Source: Candidatus Aminicenantota bacterium (lineage in GTDB: Bacteria; Acidobacteriota; Aminicenantia; UBA2199). From it: DNA of 11,815 nucleotides. Both the position numbers and the translations under genes were made by a program. Below are positions 6,566 through 11,815 of this stretch, piece after piece. The DNA lies in assembly GCA_024644125.1 (NCBI GenBank), contig JAHELQ010000121.1, forward strand, positions 1 through 11,815, read 5' to 3'. Positions within the stretch are counted from its first letter, which is position 1. Each line of letters starts with the position of its first letter. The notes below the pieces were generated by a model. It saw only the letters and a list, made by a program, of their open reading frames with translations, made no database searches and was not told the DNA's origin.

Positions 6566-7361
6566 CTTTTTTTTTGAAGATCTTGTACAAAACAATCGAA
6601 ATGATGACTCCGATTATACTGATCAATTGGGGAGCCGAAAGACTGCTGAAAGGGTGATCTATACCGCCGAAAATATATCCGCGGTCATGGTCTCCCCTGA
6701 AAAACTCGACGGCGAAGCGGATAATAGAATAATTGAATACATAAAGTATAAAAATCTGTCCCTCGAAGCGTTTCTTTTTGAATTTATATAGAGTGATCAG
6801 GATAATGAAATTCAAGAGGTTCAATATCGCTTCCACCAATTGCGTAGGGTACACGCTGATGTCGAGGGGAACGCCGGTGTGTTGATGGGCGTAGGTGCTG
6901 TGGTAGGTCACGCCGAAGAAGGATTCGTGCGCCTCCCTTCCATAACAACAGCCGGCGGAAAAGCAGCCGAGTCTTCCGAAGAAATGGGCCAACGCGATTG
7001 CCGGCGCCGCTATATCTCCCAATATCCTGTAATTCAAATTATGTTTGCGGATATACCAGACTGCGAATAATGCTCCAAAAATTAAACCGCCGTAAAAGGT
7101 GCCGCCGGATGTCAGCAAATATTTTATTTCCCCCGGATATTTGAGGTAGTGATTGATTTCGGTTACGAACAAAAATATTTTCGCCCCTAACAACCCGATC
7201 AGAATGGTGATAAAAACAAAATCTGCAACCACTTTGGTATCCAGACCGCGTTTTTTTGATAGGTGTAGAGTCAGTAGTATCGCCATCAATACCCCGATAG
7301 CGAACAGAAATCCGTATGTGTGTATTGTAATGGGTCCTAATTTTACGAGAACCGGTAGCAT
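6528..7361 (-). CDS. lgt: Prolipoprotein diacylglyceryl transferase
   Basis: Lgt moves diacylglycerol from phosphatidylglycerol to the lipobox cysteine of prolipoproteins in the inner membrane, the first step of lipoprotein maturation. The 277-residue product has the family's length and about seven hydrophobic segments. Family motifs are present: ITIHTYGFLFAIG (11-23), SGGTFYGGLI (85-94), the signature HFFGRLGCFSAGCCYGR (126-142), YPTQLVEA (171-178) and RFAVEFFRGD (215-224). Tyr90 occupies the place of E. coli His103, a substitution I recall as common outside Enterobacteria. The start is firm: AGGAGG lies 5 bases upstream of ATG 7361. It follows lspA by 16 bases and its end overlaps rluD; a run of nine A encodes the Lys-Lys-Lys near its C-terminus. 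Confidence 0.96.
   Translation of the reverse strand: MLPVLVKLGPITIHTYGFLFAIGVLMAILLTLHLSKKRGLDTKVVADFVFITILIGLLGAKIFLFVTEINHYLKYPGEIKYLLTSGGTFYGGLIFGALFAVWYIRKHNLNYRILGDIAAPAIALAHFFGRLGCFSAGCCYGREAHESFFGVTYHSTYAHQHTGVPLDISVYPTQLVEAILNLLNFIILITLYKFKKKRFEGQIFILYVFNYSIIRFAVEFFRGDHDRGYIFGGIDHPFSSLSAPQLISIIGVIISIVLYKIFKKKGEQHRSRNQIKG
6567..6575 (-). repeat. Nine-base A run (minus strand) at the lgt/rluD overlap
   Basis: The run is read as AAA AAA AAA (three Lys) in lgt and as part of AAA AAA AAG just before the rluD GTG. Loss of one A in the mRNA would carry the lgt frame straight into the rluD frame. Confidence 0.85.
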
Positions 7362-7366
7362 CTCTT

Positions 7367-7372
7367 CCTCCT
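7367..7372 (-). promoter_or_regulatory. Consensus ribosome binding site of lgt
   Basis: AGGAGG on the minus strand sits 5 bases before ATG 7361, in the 16-base gap after the lspA stop. It fixes the lgt start. Confidence 0.85.
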
Positions 7373-7377
7373 AAAGG

Positions 7378-7866
7378 CTAGATTGAAGGGCATTTGCCCT
7401 TCCATACCGAAATAACCATCAAGAATACGCCGATAGAAATGAAACTATCGGCGATGTTGAATGTGGGCCAGTGGTAGCCAATGATTTGAAAATCAAGAAA
7501 ATCCACCACAAAACCCTGGAACAAACGGTCAATGATATTTCCCAGCGCTCCGCCGGCGATGAATGACAATGAGAGGAGTTCCAGTTTGCATTCCTGTTGG
7601 AGCTTCAGGAAGAAATAAATCACGATCCCCAGCGCGACGAGCGAGAATCCGGTAATGATTTTTTGAACCAGCCAATCTGATTGATTCGAAAAAATTCCCC
7701 AGATAGCCCCGCGGTTCTGGACATGAATGATCTGGAAAAAATCTCCAAACACCTGAATGTTTTGATAAAGAGACAGATTCCCTTTTATCCAGAATTTTGC
7801 GACCTGGTCCGCCATAATAATAAAAACAGAAATGAAAATGAATGTTTTTTTATTCGTTATCGTCAA
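7378..7866 (-). CDS. lspA: Lipoprotein signal peptidase (signal peptidase II)
   Basis: LspA cuts the signal peptide of diacylglyceryl-prolipoproteins just before the lipidated cysteine; it is an inner-membrane aspartyl protease. The 162-residue product has four hydrophobic segments and the family's conserved blocks: ADQVAKFW (19-26), NRGAIWGIF (51-59), GGALGNIIDRL (105-115), VVDFLDF (120-126) with catalytic Asp122, and FNIADSFISIG (136-146) with catalytic Asp140. It begins at TTG 7866, a rare start, chosen because GGAG lies 7 bases upstream and because the next ATG (codon 18) would remove the first membrane segment. It overlaps the ileS stop by 17 bases. The ileS-lspA pair is also found together in E. 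coli, and here lgt follows at once, placing both processing steps in one operon. Confidence 0.96.
   Translation of the reverse strand: MTITNKKTFIFISVFIIMADQVAKFWIKGNLSLYQNIQVFGDFFQIIHVQNRGAIWGIFSNQSDWLVQKIITGFSLVALGIVIYFFLKLQQECKLELLSLSFIAGGALGNIIDRLFQGFVVDFLDFQIIGYHWPTFNIADSFISIGVFLMVISVWKGKCPSI
7385..7402 (-). repeat. Perfect inverted repeat at the end of lspA
   Basis: GAAGGGCA (7385-7392) and TGCCCTTC (7395-7402) are exact reverse complements separated by two bases. In mRNA this gives at least a 7-bp stem with a 4-base loop in the last codons of lspA, 12 bases from the lgt ribosome binding site. No T-tract follows, so termination is unlikely; it may influence lgt translation or mRNA stability, or be chance. 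Confidence 0.5.
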
Positions 7867-10645
7867 TGTTCAACTCCATGGCTACGTCGCCGCAACGGGG
7901 ACAAAGCTCCGGGTGTTTGTTGCTGGATGTATCTTCGGAAAACCAATTCCAACACCTGGGGCATTTATTACCGTTTGTCTTTTCGATTACGATACTTTCT
8001 TTGTCGTTTTGAACCACATCGATCGCTGAAACTACCAGGATCTCTTTCAATAGATCGCGGTTATTTTTAATGACCGGATAGACGTCTCCTGAAATCTCCA
8101 GTTTCACATGGGCTTCCAATGAGTCCCCGATAAGTTTACTGTTCCGGGCCTCTTCAATTTCTTTCAAGATGGTGTCGCGCAACGCCAGGATTGATTCCCA
8201 CTGGGATTCGTCGATCGCCGCGATATAACGTTCTTCTACTTTTGGGAAGGTGTGGAGGTGGATGGAATCCAATTTGCCGTTGAAAGCGGGTACATGTTCC
8301 CAGGCCTCTTCGGTGGTGAAGGAGAGAATCGGGGCCATCATGAGTAGGGTCTCGGTCAGAATTTTGAATATAGCTGACTGGGAGGCCCGCCGGACCTTTG
8401 AATCAGTGCCGCTGCAATAGAGGTTGTCTTTGATGAAGTTGAGGTAGAAGGAGCTCAGGTCATTGATAAAGAAATTGGAGAATGTATGGAATATGATGTG
8501 ATAATCGTATTCTCTGTATGATTTGAATACTTTCTGCTTCACCCGCTGCAGTTTGTAGAGGATGTAGCGGTCCACTTCCCGCAAATCTTCATCCGCGACA
8601 ATGTGTTTATTGGGTTCGAAATCGTCCAGTACTCCCAACATGAACCGCCAGGTGTTCCTCAGTTTGCGGTAGGATTCGGTCACCCGCGACAGGATTTCGT
8701 CTCCCAGGCGAATATCTTCCCGGTAGTTCACCATAGCGATCCAGAGGCGCAACACTTCCGCGCCTTTTTGTTCGATGATGGTCTGCGGTTTGATGACGTT
8801 GCCCATTGATTTCGACATGGCGCGTCCTTCATGATCCAATGCCCAGCCGTGGGTGATACAGGTTTTGTACGGAGATGTCTCTCTGGCGCTGATTCCCACC
8901 AAAAGGGACGATTGGAACCAGCCGCGGTATTGGTCGCCGCCTTCGATGTACATGTCGGCGGGGAATTGGTGCTGTTCGATTTTTTCCAGGAGCCCGAAAG
9001 ACGAGCCTGACTCGAACCACACATCGAGAATATCCCTACCTTTGATGAATTTGTCTTTCCCGCAGCTTCCGCATCTGCTGCCGGCGGGAATCAACTCCGC
9101 CGTTTCCAATTTGTACCAGGAATCGGAACCATGGTTCTTGAATACGTCCTGTACTTTATCGACTGCTTCTTCGTTCAGTAGGGGTTCGCCGCAACTTTCG
9201 CAATAGAAGACCGGGATCGGAACGCCCCAATCCCGTTGCCGTGAAATACACCAATCGGGACGGTTCTCGACCATATTGGCGATCCGGTCTTCGCCCCAGG
9301 GGGGAAGCCAGTTGACCTCTTTGATGGCGGCTCTGGCATTTTCCCTTAACTTACCAGCGTCCATGGAGATGAACCATTGCTCGGTGGCCCGGTAGATGAT
9401 CGGTTTTTTACAGCGCCAACAATGAGGATACGAGTGGTTGTAAGGTGCTGAATAGAGTAAGCGGTTCAGGTCTTTTAGATCTTCGGTGATCACGGGATTG
9501 GCCTTGAAGACATGCTGGCCCGCGTATTTTCCGGCCGTTTCATCGAACACTCCCGCGGGGCCCACCGGCGAATAGATATCCAGATTGTGGGCCAGGCCGG
9601 CGACATAATCTTCCTCGCCGTGACCCGGCGCGGTGTGGACGCAGCCGGTACCCTGATCGAGAACCACGTAATCGGTGTTGATGATTAGCGAGTCCCGTCC
9701 GTACAGGGGATGGATGGCGTTCAGGCTTTCCAGGTCGGCGCCTTTGAATGCCGTGAGCTTTTTGGGTTCGCCCTTCACCAATTGAGCGATGGCCGGGATC
9801 AGTTGGGTGGCGGCGATGTAGAATTCGCCGTTCATTTCGAACAAGGAGTAGTCGAATTCCGCATGCACGGCGATTGCCAGGTTCGCCGGAATGGTCCAGG
9901 GGGTGGTGGTCCAGATCAGCACAAAAATGTCTTTGTCTTTATATTCCTTTAGAAATTCCGGTTTATCTTTTAATAAAAACTTTACATAAATCGAGGGCGA
10001 GACATGATCGGCGTATTCCACTTCCGCCTCCGCCAACGCGGTCTGGCACGAGGCGCACCAATAGACCGGCCGCTTTTTGCGGTACACGTTGCCGTTTTTG
10101 ACGAAAGATTTGAAGAATTCGATGATGGATGCCTCGTAGCGGGGATCGATGGTTTTATAGGGATTGTTCCAGTCGCCGAAGACTCCCAGACGTTTAAATT
10201 CTTCCCGCTGGATGTCGAGAAATTTCTCCGCGTAATCCCGGCATTTGTAACGAATTTCCAAAACCGGCATATCTTTCTTTTTATCGCCCAATTGTTGGTC
10301 CACTTTGTGTTCGATAGGCAAACCGTGGCAGTCCCAACCGGGAACGTACGGAGCCAGGAATCCTTCCATGGACTTGGTTTTGACGATAAAATCCTTCAGT
10401 ATTTTATTCAACGCGTGCCCCAGGTGAATATTACCGTTGGCATAAGGGGGGCCGTCGTGTAAAATATATTTGGGGGCGTCTTTGCGAATGTCCAGAATTC
10501 GTTTGTATATATCGGTCTTTTCCCAATGTTCCATGATTTGAGGCTCTTTTACGTTGAGTTGAGCCTTCATCGGGAATTCAGTTTTTGGTAAGTTCAGAGT
10601 GTCTTTCCATTTTGCCTTCAAATTGTCGTTGTTTCCTTTTGCCAT
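7850..10645 (-). CDS. ileS: Isoleucyl-tRNA synthetase
   Basis: IleS charges tRNA-Ile with isoleucine and edits mischarged valine in the cytoplasm. The 931-residue product matches the bacterial form in length and order: the HIGH motif as HLGH (74-77, in PPYANGNIHLGHALN), GWDCHGLPIE (103-112), the editing CP1 domain with WTTTPWTIPAN (245-255) and GTGCVHTAPGHGEEDY (332-347), ILDVWFESGSSF (539-550), the KMSKS-type loop as AMSKS (609-613), the anticodon-binding helical region (about 690-790), and a C-terminal zinc finger with CPRC (895-898) and CPRC (915-918). The Ala in place of the first Lys of KMSKS occurs in other bacterial IleS proteins as I recall; the catalytic second Lys is kept. ATG 10645 is preceded by GGAG at 7 bases and by a promoter, so ileS is probably the first gene of the ileS-lspA-lgt-rluD operon. 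No T-box leader is visible. Confidence 0.98.
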   Translation of the reverse strand: MAKGNNDNLKAKWKDTLNLPKTEFPMKAQLNVKEPQIMEHWEKTDIYKRILDIRKDAPKYILHDGPPYANGNIHLGHALNKILKDFIVKTKSMEGFLAPYVPGWDCHGLPIEHKVDQQLGDKKKDMPVLEIRYKCRDYAEKFLDIQREEFKRLGVFGDWNNPYKTIDPRYEASIIEFFKSFVKNGNVYRKKRPVYWCASCQTALAEAEVEYADHVSPSIYVKFLLKDKPEFLKEYKDKDIFVLIWTTTPWTIPANLAIAVHAEFDYSLFEMNGEFYIAATQLIPAIAQLVKGEPKKLTAFKGADLESLNAIHPLYGRDSLIINTDYVVLDQGTGCVHTAPGHGEEDYVAGLAHNLDIYSPVGPAGVFDETAGKYAGQHVFKANPVITEDLKDLNRLLYSAPYNHSYPHCWRCKKPIIYRATEQWFISMDAGKLRENARAAIKEVNWLPPWGEDRIANMVENRPDWCISRQRDWGVPIPVFYCESCGEPLLNEEAVDKVQDVFKNHGSDSWYKLETAELIPAGSRCGSCGKDKFIKGRDILDVWFESGSSFGLLEKIEQHQFPADMYIEGGDQYRGWFQSSLLVGISARETSPYKTCITHGWALDHEGRAMSKSMGNVIKPQTIIEQKGAEVLRLWIAMVNYREDIRLGDEILSRVTESYRKLRNTWRFMLGVLDDFEPNKHIVADEDLREVDRYILYKLQRVKQKVFKSYREYDYHIIFHTFSNFFINDLSSFYLNFIKDNLYCSGTDSKVRRASQSAIFKILTETLLMMAPILSFTTEEAWEHVPAFNGKLDSIHLHTFPKVEERYIAAIDESQWESILALRDTILKEIEEARNSKLIGDSLEAHVKLEISGDVYPVIKNNRDLLKEILVVSAIDVVQNDKESIVIEKTNGNKCPRCWNWFSEDTSSNKHPELCPRCGDVAMELNIDDNE
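7874..7877 (-). promoter_or_regulatory. Ribosome binding site supporting the TTG start of lspA
   Basis: GGAG on the minus strand, inside the last codons of ileS, stands 7 bases before TTG 7866. It is short but well placed, and no better start exists before the first membrane segment. Confidence 0.6.
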
Positions 10646-10652
10646 TTTTTTG

Positions 10653-10656
10653 CTCC
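10653..10656 (-). promoter_or_regulatory. Ribosome binding site of ileS
   Basis: GGAG on the minus strand is 7 bases before ATG 10645, with a run of A between. It supports this ATG as the ileS start. Confidence 0.65.
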
Positions 10657-10674
10657 ACTAATTTTTAAACTCTA

Positions 10675-10703
10675 ATTCTGCCCTATTTTTCCAGTTTAGT
10701 CAA
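10675..10703 (-). promoter_or_regulatory. Candidate sigma70 promoter of the ileS operon
   Basis: On the minus strand TTGACT (10703-10698) and CAGAAT (10680-10675) are separated by 17 bases. The -35 matches five of six consensus bases and the -10 four of six. The predicted start near 10668 gives a leader of about 23 bases that includes the ileS ribosome binding site, leaving no room for a T-box or other leader element if this is the main promoter. Confidence 0.5.
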
Positions 10704-10782
10704 GTGGAAAACATTGTGGTATTTGGCCCTTGGGGAATATTGTTACAAAATTTATATTTTTTTTTAGATCCTTTTGATTGTT

Positions 10783-10812
10783 CCGCCCCCGACTTACTGA
10801 GTCTGAGGGCGG
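10783..10812 (-). terminator. Strong hairpin just after the MTHFR stop, no U-tract
   Basis: The arms CCGCCCCC (10783-10790) and GAGGGCGG (10805-10812) pair over 8 bp with one G-U, and GACT (10791-10794) pairs with AGTC (10800-10803), giving a 12-bp stem with one bulged base and a 5-base loop. It begins 10 bases after the stop of the minus-strand MTHFR gene, where a terminator is expected, but the minus strand continues A-rich instead of T-rich. It may be a 3'-end stabilising hairpin, a terminator needing a factor, or a non-standard terminator. With the ileS promoter it accounts for most of the 177-base gap at 10646-10822. Confidence 0.5.
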
Positions 10813-10822
10813 CGGTTATCGG

Positions 10823-11815
10823 TTACGATTTTGGGTGTTCTTCGTCGTCCAGTACCGAGAGAACGTCGAGCGCGTGTTTGACTTTTCCGAAGGGAGCCGA
10901 GACCTGGATGCCCTGCACATATTGTTTTATCTGAAGGACAGATTCGCGGGCAATCTCGATACCCTCCCGCAAGGCTTCATCCTTGGTTTTGGCGTTGCGC
11001 ATCCGCTCCATGATGTGGTCGGGAACCGAAGCGCCGGGCACGTCGCTGTTCATAAACTCGGCGTTGCGCAGGCTCACAAGTGGCCAGATGCCTGCGATGA
11101 TCGGGATTTTCACATGTTGAATTTTGTCCAGGAAATTGAGTAGAATATCTAAGTCGAAGATCGGCTGCGTAATGGCGAATTCCGCTCCCGCTTTGACTTT
11201 CCATTCAAAGCGACTGATCTCCCGCTTCAAATCGATCGCTCCGGGATTGGCGCCCACTCCGATGACATATCCGGTTTGGGAGCCGATATAGTTCCCTCCC
11301 AAATCCAGTCCGTGGTTCAGGTTGTTCACCATGTTGATGAGCCCGATGGAATCTACATCGAATACAGCGGTTGCATCGGGGTAATCGCCCATTTTTGGGG
11401 GATCGCCGGTGATGATCAACAGGTTTTTCAGGCCCAGAGCATCGAGGCCCAGCATGTCGGACATCATGCCCAATAGATTGCGGTCCCGGCAGGTGTAATG
11501 GAGAACAGGCTCGATTCCGATCTCGCGCTTGATCAGAAGGCTGAGATGTTGCGCGCCCATGCGACTCATGGCCCGGGGGCCGTCCGGAACGTTGACCATA
11601 TCGATTTTCGCTTCTTTTAGCAAGCGGATGGAATCCAGAACCTTGCCGGGATCGTTGCCGCGAGGTGGAACGATTTCAACGGAAGTGACGAATCTTCCTT
11701 CGGCGATCTTTTTCCCCAAATCCGATTTTTCGGCCATTGGAATGGGTGCGACCTGTCCGGATTGCAGGTCCGGTTCCTGGGCGATGATTGTATGCTGGCG
11801 GGGAATGATGGAGCG
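10823..11815 (-). CDS. Methylenetetrahydrofolate reductase domain, probably the C-terminal half of a bifunctional homocysteine methyltransferase/MTHFR (5' end outside window)
   Basis: MTHFR is a flavoprotein that reduces 5,10-methylene-THF to 5-methyl-THF, the methyl donor for methionine synthesis. The visible 330 residues contain the family motifs. In numbering from the internal ATG at 11737 these are SVEIVPPRG with the catalytic Glu21, HYTCRDRNL, LLIITGDPPKMGDYP, AVFDVDSIGLI, ITQPIFD and PIIAGIWPLVSLRNAEF. The frame stays open for 26 more codons to the right edge (ending ...SGQVAPIP before Met-Ala-Glu-Lys), and the ATG at 11737 has no Shine-Dalgarno. The sequence style (TCRDRNLLG, VFDVDSIGLI, VSLRNAEFMNSDVPG) resembles the fused YitJ-type enzymes, which have an N-terminal homocysteine S-methyltransferase domain; the linker-like upstream codons agree. 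That domain itself is not visible, so the fusion is an inference; the MTHFR activity assignment is firm. Confidence 0.92.
   Translation of the reverse strand, partial: RSIIPRQHTIIAQEPDLQSGQVAPIPMAEKSDLGKKIAEGRFVTSVEIVPPRGNDPGKVLDSIRLLKEAKIDMVNVPDGPRAMSRMGAQHLSLLIKREIGIEPVLHYTCRDRNLLGMMSDMLGLDALGLKNLLIITGDPPKMGDYPDATAVFDVDSIGLINMVNNLNHGLDLGGNYIGSQTGYVIGVGANPGAIDLKREISRFEWKVKAGAEFAITQPIFDLDILLNFLDKIQHVKIPIIAGIWPLVSLRNAEFMNSDVPGASVPDHIMERMRNAKTKDEALREGIEIARESVLQIKQYVQGIQVSAPFGKVKHALDVLSVLDDEEHPKS

Noticed and set aside
7681..8070. 129-codon open frame on + across the ileS/lspA junction
   Set aside because: Overlaps two firmly identified genes on the other strand and encodes no recognisable protein.
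10004..10462. 152-codon open frame antisense to the N-terminal part of ileS
   Set aside because: Shadow of a highly conserved gene; no start signal and no recognisable protein.
10757..10765. Run of nine T on + in the ileS-MTHFR gap as an intrinsic terminator tail
   Set aside because: On + it precedes the hairpin, and on - it is an A run after it, so it cannot act as a U-tract for either strand; no + gene ends here.
10646..10822. T-box or other riboswitch in front of ileS
   Set aside because: The likely promoter leaves only about 23 bases of leader, and I found no T-box consensus or antiterminator. The hairpin in the gap lies upstream of that promoter, next to the MTHFR stop.
11735..11737. 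ATG at 11737 as the true start of the MTHFR gene
   Set aside because: The frame continues open to the right edge and no Shine-Dalgarno is present; a fused upstream domain is more likely.

Overview
The window carries ten protein-coding genes in two converging blocks and looks like an ordinary chromosome of a Gram-negative bacterium of moderate GC. Evidence for a diderm envelope is a SurA-type periplasmic chaperone, a small beta-barrel-like protein and a lipoprotein-processing pair. I see no rRNA, tRNA, CRISPR array, insertion sequence or phage gene. The taxon cannot be fixed from this sequence. The mixture of genes would suit a little-studied diderm phylum (Acidobacteriota-like lineages are one possibility), but that is a guess.

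Left block, + strand, 2-3567: the 3' end of an unrecognised acidic protein that enters from the left edge, then three secreted proteins packed head to tail. These are a 465-residue protein (possible TolB/CsgG-like head plus beta-rich, propeller-like body), a 453-residue shortened relative of family-5 solute-binding proteins with no transporter genes nearby, and a 152-residue outer-membrane-barrel-like protein. The last two junctions are 4-base ATGA overlaps, so the three are probably translated as a coupled unit. This is the least explained part of the window and the best candidate for an undescribed envelope system.

Right block, - strand, 11815-3654, read from right to left: the C-terminal methylenetetrahydrofolate reductase part of what is probably a bifunctional homocysteine methyltransferase/MTHFR; a 177-base gap with a strong hairpin and a sigma70-like promoter; then ileS, lspA, lgt and rluD, overlapping or nearly touching; then a PpiC-type lipoprotein with its own near-consensus promoter; and finally a SurA-like chaperone whose start lies inside the lipoprotein gene. 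The block joins isoleucyl-tRNA charging and ribosomal pseudouridylation to envelope biogenesis. Lgt and LspA make mature lipoproteins, the next gene encodes a probable lipoprotein that would be their substrate, and SurA would handle outer-membrane proteins in the periplasm.

Points worth a second look: a promoter that should give a nearly leaderless mRNA for the PpiC lipoprotein; a 65-base same-strand overlap between that gene and surA; loss of one or both conserved parvulin histidines in the two PPIase-like proteins; homopolymer runs at a signal-peptide region and at the lgt/rluD overlap; and several hairpins at gene ends that lack U-tracts.
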